Source: Sipunculus nudus (lineage: Eukaryota > Annelida > Sipuncula > Golfingiida > Sipunculidae). From it: a stretch of DNA of 64,000 nt. The position numbers and the translations under genes were made by a program. This document shows, one piece after another, positions 13,379 through 28,300 of this stretch. The notes below the pieces were generated by a model that was given only the letters and a program-made list of their open reading frames with translations, searched no databases and was not told the origin of the DNA. The stretch spans positions 47,564,714 to 47,628,713 of the forward strand of contig CM049320.1 in assembly GCA_026874595.1 (NCBI GenBank), in the 5' to 3' direction. Numbering within the stretch: the first letter of the stretch is position 1; every line of letters starts with the position of its first letter.

Positions 13379-16300
13379 ATATATATATATTTATTTATAT
13401 AGATATATATTTATCTGTGTGTGTGCATGTATAGATTTTTTTATTGAAAACATGACATGCACAGCTATAATCATAATAGCAGTTATTATTTATTAATTAA
13501 TATTATTATTGATAATTTTGCAGATACAGAAATTGACTGGAAGGCTTACATGCAAGAGGTAGAGGGTGTGATCAATGGTACATATGACTACATGGAACTA
13601 AAGGGGGATACGGGACCTTTAGTGTAAGTAGGATTCAGTGTAACACTGGATAAAATTAAAACACAGTACATTGAATTATCAAGCCCTCATTTTACTGATA
13701 TTAAATCAAGTAATGAAATGGCATGTTTATCACTCAAAAATATTTCAAGGAATGTTTAGAATTTCATGTTCCACAGATACAAGCTGGATTATAGGCTTGT
13801 TTAGGCAGTATTTATTAAGTGGCAAATACGTCATCTCTTTACTGTATATCATGATTTTTGTGGAACCAGCAGCAGTGGCAAGAGGAAACTGAAAATGTCA
13901 ATTTCACCTGCCAGTATTTAATGTGTATCAAGCTACCTCTATATCGTGTGGACATTCTGTTTGTATAAACCTTTTCTCGTGTTAAGTGACTGATCCTCTG
14001 GTATATTAACAAGGATGTGTGTGAGTATGTTATGGTAGCAGGTGGTTCTATTACAGGTCTGCCTTGTGCCTGTCATATCGTCTTTGAATCTAATTTGGAT
14101 GCCTGATGGCCATCTTATTCTTTCTGCACACGGAATTGAAAGTTCTCCACGTCTAACAAAATAAGGTCAAAGTTCTTCATCACAACCTATGCTTTCTAGC
14201 CAACCTGGTTCCACAGAATTTCAAACCCTAGCTAGTAGTTTATCTCTACCTGTCCAGTATCTGACCAGTTTGACATCTATAAGTGAGGTATCCATAAACT
14301 CAATGAGGCAAACAGTCTCATGTGGTACAGGAGTCTCTGAAGGAGTAACTGGTTATGGCAGTCTGCTTGTGGCATTCAGCAGTTGACAATTTGTTTCCTG
14401 GCTTGTATCTAAATGAGTTTTCGTAGGCACCTAATGATAAGGCCCTTCTATGGATTCTTCTAGAAGCCATAACTGGAACTGCTTTGGTTTCTCTGAATAA
14501 AGCCTCAAGCGGTTTATGAACACTCAGCCAAACAAGTATGGGTGGAATTGCTTGATACCCCACACAACAGCCAGTGCCTCTTTCTAGATTTGTGAGTAAT
14601 GTTTTTCAGCTTGGGCAAGGGTTCTTGACGCAAAACTTATCCAACTCTCCGATCCATCAGAGTTACAGTGAGCAAGATCTGCTCCGAGGCCATATGGTGA
14701 TGCATCACAAGAAATCATCAGTTCTTTTGCAGGGTCATAGTGAACTGACACTGTTGATGACTGTAACAGATCTTTTGAATGGCAAAATGCTGCATCCTGG
14801 TCAGGGCCCCATGTAAACCTTGCATTCTTCTTGAGCAACTGGTTCAGTGGTGCTACCTCTGTTTAGAGATTAGCTATGAAGTGTCCATAGTTATTCACAC
14901 AGCCCAAATAGCTCTTGAGCTCTTTGATGCTTTTAGCTCAGCTGACTATAAGTCATATGAGCTATAGTCGTGGTCCTTTGTCCATCTGTCCAGCTGGCCG
15001 GCCATCTGTTAACAAGGCACTTTTTCAAACCATTGGACCTATGAATATGAAATTGTGCATACAGTTAGATGTCCCCGAAATCTCCTACCATATCGAAAAT
15101 TGGGTCGCTCAGATACTTAGGAAAAACTTCCGTTTTCCATTAAAAACCCATTGTTACACTTCAAGACTACTTCATATCAACACCACTGATCTGTTTTTGA
15201 TCATATTTAGTATGCCTATATTCTTCCATAAATTTTCTATGTACATACCAAAAAAAAGGTCAATATTGCGGAATTTGTTGAAGTTATGGGCCAGAACATA
15301 ATTCACTTTGTAAAAAATCAGGAAATATTTTTATTCACATAACATGAAAATTATTGAAGCTTGGGATGTAACTTTCAAGATTCAATTGTATAACCAAAAT
15401 CAGATCTGAATTTTGCCAATTTTTTTAAGTTATTAGCATAAACATAATATCAGTACCTTAAATTTTGTCAAATTTGGCCATGGCTCATTTTTTTTCAGTA
15501 TGCACTGTTAATTTAATTTTCACAGCATGTTTACATATGGATTTAATCTTTTAAAATCTGTAATTTCAAAGGAATTGATTGAAAAGAGTAGCTTTTATTG
15601 AAGGTTTTATACACCGTGTTGAACGTTGTTTACATCAAGCCACTGGCCAGTACAGTGAGTTATGCACCCCTCAAATGTGTTATGTAACCCACTCCAGGTA
15701 GCTGCCTTGGCTGAGCTTGGCTTATTTACCGCTCAGCCCTGCAATCCCTTCCCCCCCCCCCCCCCAGAATGATGCATAAACTAGTCGATGTATATAAGAT
15801 GAGGAATTCCTTACTTCAGAAGAGTAAAAACTTTGCATTCTTTTCACAAGGTGTGAAATTGAATATTAACTTCAGTTGTTTTATTATAACTGAGATAGTA
15901 ATTAGCAAAATTAAATTGTTTAGACTCCCTCATCCATCCACCAGTGTTTACACCTGATTTGAAAAAGGTTTTTTTTTTATCACATTGACTGAATCTTTTA
16001 TTCTAGTTAATAAAATAAAGCATGTACTGAAAACTCCAAAATACAATACTTTTTTGAATAGTGATTCAATGAATAATCTGGAAGATGCCATGAGTGGTGT
16101 TATTTTCTTTTTAAGTGATATTTTCTTATGAAAATAATTTTCTTTTAAATTAAGTTTAAACATTTTGTGATGTAAAAAATTATAAAATTTATATATGTAT
16201 GCATAATTTGACATGATGTGAAATAAACTATGGATAATTAATGATGCAACTTACAATTCTGAATGAACATATATTTTCAGATTTTTATTGCAAATTTTAA

Positions 16301-19300
16301 AAAATTTTAAAATTAAAAAATTTAATCCAATATAAACTATTAATGCCAAAAATTGATATGCTGATGATTATGCTGAAATTGTCCCTTTGGTGTGTTTATG
16401 GTTACATATCTTCCAGCTCAACTTGCAAGTATGCACTACGTTTAAGTTTACTGTTTTGACAGGTACCCTGCAGGTTTTGTGTATGTTATTTTGTATACTG
16501 TTATGATAGGTACCCTGCAGGTTTTGTGTATGTTATTTTGTATACTTTTTTGACAGGTAACCTGCAGGTTTTGTGTATGTTATTTTGTATACTGTTTTGA
16601 CTGGTACCCAGCAGGTTTTGTGTATGTTATTTTGTATACTGTTATAATAGGTACCCTGCAGGTTTTGTGTATGTTATTTTGTATACTGTTTTGACAGGTA
16701 CCCTGCAGGTTTTGTGTATGTTATTTTGTATACTGTTTTGACAGGTACCCTGCAGGTTTTGTGTATGTTATTTTGTATACTGTTATGATAGGTACCCTGC
16801 AGGTTTTGTGTATGTTATTTTGTATACTGTTTTGACAGGTACCGTGCAGGTTTTGTGTATGTTATTTTGTATACTGTTTTGACAGGTACCGTGCAGGTTT
16901 TGTGTATGTTTTTTGTATACTGTTTTGACAGGTACCCTGCAGGTTTTGTGTATGTTATTTTGTATACTGTTTTGACAGGTACCCTGCAGGTGTTGTGTAT
17001 GTTATTTTGTATACTGTTATGATAGGTACCCTGCAGGTTTTGTGTATGTTATTTTGTATACTGTTTTGACAGGTACCCTGCAGGTTTTGTGTATGTTATT
17101 TTGTATACTGTTATGATAGGTACCCTGCAGGTTTTGTGTATGTTATTTTGTATACTGTTTTGACAGGTACCCTGCAGGTTTTGTGTATGTTATTTTGTAT
17201 ACTGTTATGATAGGTACCCTGCAGGTTTTGTGTATGTTATTTTGTTTACTGTTTTGACAGGTACCCTGCAGGTTTTGTGTATGTTATTTTGTATACTGTT
17301 TTGACAGGTACCCTGCAGGTTTTGTGTATGTTATTTTGTATGCTGTTATAATAGGTACCCTGCAGGTTTTGTGTATGTTATTTTGTATACTGTTTTGACA
17401 GGTACCCTGCAGGTTTTGTGTATGTTATTTTGTATACTGTTTTGACAGGTACCCTGCAGGTTTTGTGCATGTTATTTTGTATACTGTTTTGACAGGTACC
17501 CTGCAGGTTTTGTGTATGTTATTTTGTATACTGTTTTGACAGGTACCCTGCAGGTTTTGTGTATGTTATTTTGTATACTGTTTTGACAGGTACCCTGCAG
17601 GTTTTGTGTATGTTATTTTGTATACTGTTTTGACAGGTACCCTGCAGGTTTTGTGTATGTTATTTTGTATACTGTTTTGACAGGTACCCTGCAGGTTTTG
17701 TGTATGTGTTCGCCTTCCTCTACTACCTCACAGATCATGGAGTCAGCATCAGGCTCGGCCAGTATGTCTTTGTGCTGTTCTACCTGGCAACCATCCTGCT
17801 TGTGTTTAATATTTACAGAAAAGCTGCTAAGGTTTGTCTTGTTTCTACCTTTCTGTGTTATGTGAGTAAATTAAAACATAACAACAAACCCGTAGAGATG
17901 ATAACAGAAAAATTGACTTAGGCTCTTTTTTTCAGACATTTCAGAAGGGTAGAACAGGGAATTCCCACTGAACAATTTGTCAAATTATGTCAAAATAAAG
18001 AAATGATGATTTTAATTACACAGTCTACATTCTAAATCTCTGTAGCTAAAAAATGCATTATCTATTTTCTGATCTTCTGTCTATTACAGGTGCCACCTTA
18101 TGTTTTCTTCTTAATATACAGTGCCTCATATAGGATAGCTGTTACATGTTTGTTGTCTATTACAGGTGCCACCTTACATTTCCTTCTTCATATGCTGTGC
18201 CTCATATAGGATAGCTGTGACATGTTTGTAGTCTATTACAGGTAACACCTTACGCTTTCTTCTTCATGTACTGTTTCTCATACAGGATAGCTGAAACATG
18301 TTTGTTATCTATTACAGGTAACACCTTATGTTTTCTACTTCATATGCTGTGCCTCATATAGGATAGCTGTAACATGTTTATTGTCTGTTACAGGTAACAC
18401 CTTATGTGTTCTTCTTCATATGCTGTGCCTCATACAGGATAGCTGTAACATGTCTGTTGTCTATTACAGGTGCCACCTTACATTTTCTTCTTCATATGCT
18501 GTGCCTCATACAGGATAGCTGTAACATGTTTGTTGTCTATTACAGGTGCCACCTTACATTTTCTTCTTCATATGCTGTACCTCATGCAGGATAGCTGTAA
18601 CATGTTTGTTGTCTATTACAGGTGCCACCTTACATTTTCTTCTTCATATGCTGTACCTCATACAGGATAGCTGTAACATGTTTGTTGTCTATTACAGGTG
18701 CCACCTTACATTTTCTTCTTCATATGCTGTGCCTCATACAGGATAGCTGTAACATGTTTGTTGTCTATCACAGGTACCACCTTACGTGTTCTTCTTCATG
18801 TGCTGTGCCTCATACAGGATAGCTGTAACATGTTTGTTGTCTATTACAGGTGCCACCTTACATTTTCTTCTTCATGTGCTGTGCCTCATACAGGATAGCT
18901 GTAACATGTTTGTTGTCTATTACAGGTGCCACCTTACATTTTCTTCTTCATATGCTGTGCCTCATACAGGAGAGCTGTAACATGTTTGTTGTCTATTACA
19001 GGTGCCACCTTACGTGTTCTTCTTCATGTGCTGTGCCTCATACAGGATAGCTGTAACATGTTTGTTGTCTATTACAGGTGCCACCTTATGTGTTCTTCTT
19101 CATGTGCTGTGCCTCATACAGGATTCACTCCATCTTCATTCTCCGGCTGTTCAATGATCCCATTGCAATGGTATTCCTGTTTGCTGCAGTAAATCTTTTT
19201 CTGTCAAATAGGTGGCACCTAGGATGTATGTTTTACAGGTAATTTTTCAAATTAGTTTTTGCTCAGAGAGTTTAATTGTGGGAGGATGTGTTTTCACAAC

Positions 19301-22300
19301 CATCTGGAGCTCATTCCTCTTGTATGTTGCTCATTGTGTATCTAAGATCAGTTAAGGTCATCCACATGATCCACTAGCAGGGAACAAATCATAACCATTA
19401 TACCAAGTAAGTTCATTCTGAACGTCCAGTCAGGTCTTTAAGAAATCTCTGGGCAAACTGGAAATTAAGTTACTATCTTTATTCTGCAACCACAATAACA
19501 AAAATATGATTTTGAGTATTTTTTAAGTCAGACTCTTCTAATTGTTTAAGGCCGTTGAACAGAAATTCACCATGTAACAATACAATTGAATTTATGCACC
19601 TCATGTGCATGTATGAACCTGTCAGTATGCAAATTGTGAAAGAAATTGGCCCAGCCAGCTCAATATTAATGTTTTCTGGAGATTTGATAATTCACTACAG
19701 TTGGCAGATAAAAACATAATACAAAAACTCAATATCTCAGTGAGTTATTTAGAAATATAACTGACAATAATGAACATTCGACCAGAATGTTGAGGGTTAT
19801 GACCCATGCATCCCCTATGAATTATTTAACACATGTTTAAACTTGATTTTTAGCTCAGCTGACTGAAAGTCATCTGAGCTATAGCGATCACTCATTGTCC
19901 GTCGTCCGTCTGTCCGTCTGTCCATCCGTTAACCAGGCACAAATCGTAACCGCTGGACCTAGAACCTTGTTACTTGGGATTCTGAGAGGTCCATAAAAAA
20001 TCTCCTTGGAAACCAGAAATTAGGTCTCTGTTACCCATATCCTTAGAGCTATGTGGCCCCAAAGTACCCCCAAGAAAAGTCAAAAATTTCATACAAAAAC
20101 TTCAATATCTCATTAACTACTTGACTGATGGTCATGATTTTTGGCATACATATTGATCATGAGATGTTACATCACTTCCTGCAGACTGGTGGCGCCACCT
20201 ATATTTTTCGATTTTTTACGAATTTTTTTCTCTATTTTTGAGACCTTTAAAAATGTGAACATCTGTTAACAAGGCACAAATCATAAAGACTGGACTTAGA
20301 ATCTTAATTCTTGACACACTGAGAGGTCCATGAAAAATCTCCTTGGAAACCAGAAATTAGGTCTCTGTTACCCATATCCTTCGAGCTATGGGGCCCCAAA
20401 ATACCCCCCAGAATAGTAAAAAATTTCATACAAAAACTTCAATATTTCAATAACTACATCACTGATGGTCTTCATTTTTGGCATACATATTGATCATGAG
20501 ATGTTCGATCAGTTCCTGCAGACTGGTGGCGCCACCTGTACTGTTTGATTTTTTACGATTTTTCCTCTATTTTTGAGACCTTGGAGGATGCTGTCATCTG
20601 TTAGCGTGGCACAAATCGTAACGACTGGACCTAGAATCTTCATTTTCGACACACTGAGAGACCTATAAAAAGTCTCCATGGAAACCAGAAATTAGGTCTC
20701 TGTTACCCATATCCTTCGAGCTATGGGGCCCAAAATTACCCCCCAGAATAGTCAAAAATTTCATACAAAAACTTCAATATCTCATTAACTACATCACTGA
20801 TGGTCATGATTTTCGACATACATATTGATCATGAGATGTTTCATCAGTTTGTGCAGACTGGTGGCGCCACCTGTATTTTTCAATGTTCACGAATTGTTTT
20901 CTCCATTTTTGAGACCTTTAAGGATGTAATTATCTGTCAACAGGGTACAAATCATAACGACTGGACCTAGAATCTTCGTTCTTGACACACAGGGAGACCC
21001 ATGATAAGTCTCCATGGAAACATGAAATTTGGTCTCTGTTACCCATATTCTTTGAGCTATGGCACTCCAAAGTACAGCTCAGAATAATGGAAAATTTGAT
21101 ACAAAAGCTAAAGTATCTGAACAACTAATGCAGAGATAACCATAATTGTCTGCATGGATATTGATCATGGAGTGTTTCATAAGTTTCTGCAGACTGGTGG
21201 CACCACCTGTATTTGTTCGGTTTTTTTACGAAATTTTTCTGTATTTTTGAGACCTTTAAAGATATGAACATCTGTTAACAGGGCACAAATCATAAAAACT
21301 GGACCAAGAATCTTCATTCTTGACACACAGGGAGACCCATGAAAAGTCTCCATGGAAACTTGAAATTAGGTCTCTGTTACCCATATTCTTTAAGCTGTAT
21401 GGGTCCAAAATAACCCCCCCCCCCCCCAGAATAATGGAAAATTTGATACAAAAACTGCAGTATTTCAATAACTACAACACTGATGGTCATGATTTTCGGC
21501 ATACATATTGATCATGAGCTGTTCCATCAGTTTCTGCAGACTGGGTGTGCCACCTCTATTTTTTTCAAATTTTTACGAATTTTTTTCTTTTTTTGAGACC
21601 TTTTAAGATGTGGTTATCTGTCAACAGGGTACAAATCGCAACAACTGGACCTAGAATCTTCATTCTTGTCATGCAAGGAGGCACATGAAAGGTGCCTGTG
21701 GAAACTTGAAATTAGGTCTCTGTTACCCATATCCTTCAAGCTATAGGACTCCGAAGTATCCCTCAGAATAATGGACAATTTGATACAAAAACTGAAGTAT
21801 CTGAACAACTAATGCAGAGATCACCATGATTTTTTGCATGGATATTGACCATTAAGTGTTTTTATTAGTTTCTGCAGACTGGTGGAGCCACCTGTATTTT
21901 TGTATCCGCCAAAACGAAGTTTTGCGGATACTATGTTTTTGACCGAGTTCCTCCACCGCAGCGGCGTTCGTTTCCAGAGAGCTCCTCGGAGACTAATGGA
22001 CCGATTTTTCCCAAACTTACACCTATTATTGGGTCACATGTGAACTGGTGCCTAACCAATTTGCGTTGACCTCTGACCTTTCCTCTCTATCCAGTGTCCA
22101 TTTGTGGGTCTGTTTCCACTCATAAACCCTCATATCTCGGGAACCGTTTGACCGATCAGGAAATAAAATTGATACAAATGTAGCCCTTGGATTGCTTTAT
22201 AACATACACAAAAAATGGTGGCGCCACCTGTAACCATGTTTGCACAGTGTCCATCTGTTCATCTGCCTTGGGTTAAAATCACTCATATCTCTGCAGTGAA

Positions 22301-25300
22301 TTGACTAATTCACCTGAAATTCATCATGCGTATACATCCAGGATAGCTTCCTTGATTTTATGACAGGTGGCGCCACCTACGTTCACGTTCACGCTGATGA
22401 CATCCAAGCTTATATCTTGGGAACCGTTTGACCGATCAGGAAATAAAATTTATACAAATGTAGCCCTTTGATAGCTCTGTAACATACACAAAAAATGGTG
22501 GCGCCACCTGTAACAATGTTTGCACAGCGTCTGTCTGTTAGTCTGCCGTGGCCTAAAATCACTCATTTCTCTGTAGTGGTTCGACATAACTGCTTAAAAT
22601 TTTGCAGGTTTATACATCGTGGACAGCTTTCTTGATTTTATGACAGGTCGCGCCACCTACATTCTAGTTAACGCTGCACACATCCAAGCTCATATCTCAG
22701 GAACCATTTGACTGATTGGACCAAAATTGTGCATGTGTTTAGATCTCACATAGGTCTTTATCATACACAAAACTGGAGTGGTTACCTGCAAAGATTTTTG
22801 CACAGTGTTTGTCTGTTTGTCTGCCATGGGCAAAAATCGCTCATATACATGTAGTGGTTTGACTTTTCTGCCTAAAATTTTGCAGGTGTATACAACTTGG
22901 ACAGCTTTCTGGATTTGTGGTACGTGGCACAACCTACATACACATTTAGGCTGCAGACATCCATGCTAATATGCAACATACCTCACTCTATTTCCCCTTG
23001 CCACTCAATCCATGCCTCACTATCCGATTTTGGCAGATACATGTAGTCACTTGTCGGTTACCCGTATTCTAGTTTTAAAAGTTTACACATTTTTCTCTAT
23101 TTTTGAGATATATAAATACAGACTAAATCTTGGCCTGTTGGTTAATCTGTTTGATGCTTCAGTTGAATGGGTATATACTACCATTCTGATGATAAAATTT
23201 CCTTTTGCGAATCTCTTCCCAGTCAGCTGAGCGTCATGACCCATGGGTCACTTGTTGAGATTTAAAATTGACATTTATGTGACTGTTGTGCAGTTATGTA
23301 TGACTTCAGATCATAGAATTAATTTTCTTTGATACACTGAATACTTATGATGTCACACCTGTTTCCCAGTCCTTAGTCAAATTCTAAACAATATTGAGGA
23401 AAGCAGTTTTTAGCTCAGCTGACTATAAGTCATCTGAACTATAGTCGTGCTCCTTTGTCTGTCGGCTGTCCGTCTGTCCATCAGTCCGTCCGTTAAACTG
23501 GCACGTTTTGAAACCGTTGTACTTACGAATCTGAAATTCGGCATACCTTTAGATGTCCCCAAAACCTCCTTCCATACCTAAAATTGGGTCACTAGGACTT
23601 CTTTCCTTTGAATTATTAAGGAAAAACCTCCATTTTCATTCAAAACCCATTGTTACACTTCAAGACTGCCTAATATCAAAACCGCTGACCTGATATTGAT
23701 TACTTTACATATATATATTCCTCTATATATTTCCTATGTACATACCAGAAATTAGTTCAATATTTTTTAAATTCTCTAAGTAATTGGCCCGAATATAATG
23801 CACTTTGTAAAAATTCAGAAAATATATTTTTTCCCTTAACTTGAGAATTGCTGAAGCTAGAAACTTTTTTTCAGGTATTTAACTATATTTAATCAAGATT
23901 CAATTGTATACTCAAAATTAGATCTGAATTTTTCAAATTTTATAAGTTATTAGCATTAATATAAAATCAGTACCTTAAATTTTGCCAGAATTTGACCATG
24001 GCACATTTTTTTCCTGTAACTGCTGTGGATTTAATTTTCACAGCATGTCACCATTAGCATTTCATTTGTTAACATCTGAAATTTGAAACCAGTTGATAAA
24101 AAAACTGTAGATTTTATACAAGTTTTCAAGCGCCATGTAAAGTATTGTTAAGCTCAATCAGGTGTTATGCAGTTTGCTAGAGCTCAGCTCACCAGTTTCC
24201 CAGGCCAGCTCTCAGCTCCCAGAATTTGGCCTACAGTTGGATGTCCCCCAAACCCCCTACCATACCAAAAGTATGGTCACTAGAATTTCATTCCTTTGAG
24301 AAATTAAGAAAAAACTTCAGTTTTTAATTAAAAACCCATTGTTTCATTTCAAGACTGCCTAATATCAAAAACAATCATCTGACATTAATCATATATAATA
24401 TACATGTTCTTCTATTCATACTCTATGCACATGCCAGAAATGATGTTAGTATTGCAAAATTATTTTAAGTTATGGGCCCAAACATAATGCACTTTGTAAA
24501 AAAACAAGAAATATATTTACACCCTTAACATGAGAATTGATGAAGCTAGAGATTTTTTGTCATAGATATAACATTATTTAATCAAGATTCAATTGTATAC
24601 CAAAAATTAGTTCTGAATTTTTCAAATTTTACAAGTTATTAGCATAAATATAAAATTGGTACCTTAAATTTTGCCTTACTTTGACCATGGCATTTATAAT
24701 GGCAGATAAAATTTTCATATCATGCAGAAATAAGGATTTCAGCTTGTTAGTTTTGAAAGTTGAAAGAAATTGGCCAAAAACTGTAGCTTTTATTATAGTT
24801 TTTATGAGACCATGTCAGACCCTAGGCTCTACCAAGTCCCTCTTCGGTCACCTGTATGTCCTCTAGTTGACCTCTCAGGCCAATTATGCAAGCTTGAGGC
24901 GGGGCATATACTGGCCATAGCTTATGGCTGGCCTCAGTTGATTCAGGTGTCCAACCCAACTCATCTATTAGTTGATTAGACCAACAACATAACAATAAAC
25001 AATAAATAAATAAATTTTCATAGATCTATAATAACAACTCTAAAAAATCAATAGAAAAGGAATTTGATAGTTGATGAGTAACAGCAAATTACCTTGCAAT
25101 TACTGATGTTTTATGGATTTTGTATGGATGGATGAAAATGTATTCCAAATAACACCATTGAGTTACCTATGGTATTTTTCTTTTCAATTTTAATAATGAA
25201 AATAATAATTCAGTTATATTGTTCTATACTATTTGGGATTATATGAAGGAAATTAATGATAGACAAAGATGCATTTGATAATATTAATCTAAATTTCCAG

Positions 25301-28300
25301 GTCTTTTCCAAGTGTTTCAACTGTTAATTTGTATTTATTTCAAAATTTAAAAAAAATTCAAATATGTAAACATTTTTAAATTTTTCTCAGACAAGTACTG
25401 AATAAAGATGTCAATATGTTTCACTTATGACATTAAGACACATGGATGTAACAGCTGTCACAAGACTATGTAAATAATCAAAATTTATATTACTGGTTCC
25501 TATATTTCAGTTAATAAAATTAAACTTGCCCATCTCTAGTTTTCTCCTTGTATAATTTATAGGGTGTTCTTATCCTTGGGTTATTTTTTACATATATTAT
25601 GGTTTCATAGCTGAGAATACTTCAGATTTTTTTCTGATACATTTTTTTTAAATAAAAAAATTTGAATATGATAAAAAATTGGTTCTTAGACAAGTTCTCA
25701 TTATGATTTCTGTAATGTTATTAATTGTCATAAGACTCCTGCTATGTCTTGTGTGTAGATTGTCCAAAATGAATATAACAGTTTTATTTTTTGAATATAA
25801 ATAAAATTTATTAAACCAGGTACTTATGATCATTATTTTAATTTGTGATATTTGTTATTCTTGATTCTCAAGAACTTTTGTTTGGCTGAAACTGAATAAA
25901 TACCAGACATGATGAAGTACTTTGCAAATGTATTTGAATGCAAATATAAATATGTACTCCATAATTTCATGCATAAGGATTGGAATACAGGTAAAAATGA
26001 AAGTATTTTAAATAATTTACAAATGCATTCATGAATATATTCTATAATATTATTTTAATAATCATTTATTTCGATAATATTATTAAAAAATCTTTGATGA
26101 AAAAAACAGATGATACTGTTATTATATTTAATTTTAAATTACATTTGACACAATATTTGTTATTAATTTTTTGTAAATAGTTTATCTTTTCAAATAATTC
26201 TGCTGCAATGTAGGGAAAGTTTTATGGCCAAGTCAAAACCTGTGTGATAATAACATACCATTTCTAACTGTAAATAATATAAATGACATCAATCCTCTTC
26301 CCTGTCTCAAAGGGTATTATCAAAATCTTACATAACTTGAGTTAAACACTGTCAACTCATAATAGAGCTTATATTACCACACAAAACCAGCCTTTGCCTA
26401 CCTACTCTTCTAGATCATATTTTGTGATCATATATAACAGGCTCCAGGCTTGGGTCAAGTACATGTACTTGTACTTGGTACTTGTACTCAAGTACAAAAT
26501 TTTCAGTACTTGGCCTGTACTTGTACTTGGTACTTTTTACCAAGTACTGTACTTGTACTTGCTAAAAATGTACTTGAAAAATCAAGTACATTTAAAGTTC
26601 TAGTCAAGTACATGTATTTTTTTTAAATTATTTTGAATACAGAGCATATGGATTGATGGATGTGAGACAAGATGTACATGTCACAATAATAATAGCCTAC
26701 ACTATTTAACATCAAACATGCCTCTGTTTATCCATGGTTTACTAATCAAAGGTCAGATTGTGCCAGGTAACTTATTTGGCTGTGACCTACTCTGTCCAGT
26801 ACTCTTATGTAATTAGCACCAGTGGTCACCAGCAATGTGGCAGCTGGCCCATGGTTGCCTCCACTATAGGCACATCCTGGGCAATTACTGGACAGGAACT
26901 GAGTCTGTTCAGCATTATTTGCTGATATGCTTCAAGATCAAGGGGCTCACAGGAAGTAATAGAAAGTAATATGTATTACTCTATTACTTTGCCTTCTGTT
27001 TCTATTACTATTACTATTACAGCTCAAATTTTTGAGTCTATTACTATTACTATTACATGGAAAAAGCTGTAATAGTCTCCTCAGACCTGATTATATGAAC
27101 AGCTTGTGGAAACACTACCCACTTAATATTTCTGCTGAGTAAGTTTGTCCCAGGTTACATCTGCTCATGCACCAGGCTAATTAGCTGTGGTAACTGAGAA
27201 GGTCATGTTGGTATTAGCGGTGGGAGTCCGTTCCTTTTTCATAATCTATCATCGGTTTAAGTAAACTGATCGATGATCGATTAGTAATCGGTTCAGGCAA
27301 ATATAAAGAAATATGCAATTATCTGTGAAACTGTACTTTCTTAACCCAGCCCGCATGTCTTAGTAATTCTACCTAAAAAATAGAAGTTTTGCCTTATTTA
27401 TATTTTCCTATTATCAGTAAGATATGCTTTTCAAAGTTTCATTTTAATTATTTATAATAAACTAGAATTAAACCACTATCCAGGACAACTACTTGCTGCA
27501 TGGACCTAGAGAATTTATGGAACTTTTTAACGCCATACTGCCCATACTGTGCAATGTACATCTGTTACAAAACTCCACGCTAATACTGCAGTTCCTTGCC
27601 AGTTCACAGAGGTTTATTAATACCTCTGTTCTCGCATCTACCATGTTATACTCAGTTACATACGGAAGTTAATACAGGAACAAAGACTAATTATTTGAAG
27701 TGTGGAATGTTGTAAAAAAATGGAAGAATAATTTTAGCCTATAAGATAATAGGCATTCTGGGGAAAAAAGTCATGATTATGATGTAATCAATAGTTGCCT
27801 TTGTTAATCGAGCGCTTGAAAGTGGCAGGAAACTGACTGACTTTTGATCAAACTCGATCAGCCCACCGCTAGTTGGTAATGAGTAAATCTGGAATTGAGT
27901 TGTCACAGCTGAGCTATACACAACCCTCAGGTGGACTGTTTAGCTGATCAGCTGTGAGTTTTACACACCTGACAGACTAGTACAGAGACTCTAAAGCCAC
28001 TATATAATAAGTGACAGAATTGGCAGATTCAGAATAGTCATTCAGAATAGGCATCAAAGCACCATTTCTTGTGTACTGATATACAACTGTGTAATAGTGT
28101 ATATAAATACTGAAAGGCCATCAAGACTGTCACCCTGGATTACCTAGAATAACAAAAAAAACTTTCAGCAATTGGAGCATCAACCCACTTTTTTGTGTAC
28201 CAGTACTGATGTCTGACTGTGTAACAGTGTGTATAATATACATAATTGTTTTATCAATAAATATTCAGAAAAATTGCTTTTTTAATAAAAAGTACTTGTA

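Noticed and set aside
18406-19192. Series of overlapping 62-88 codon plus-strand frames
   Set aside because: They are the 76-bp exon-junction units read with GTG as a start; only the last copy is a real exon.
19847-19890. TAGCTCAGCTGAC resembling a tRNA D-arm/A box at element A left ends
   Set aside because: No B box (GGTTCGANTCC) at the right distance in any copy, no acceptor stem; the motif is explained as one arm of the element's end hairpin.
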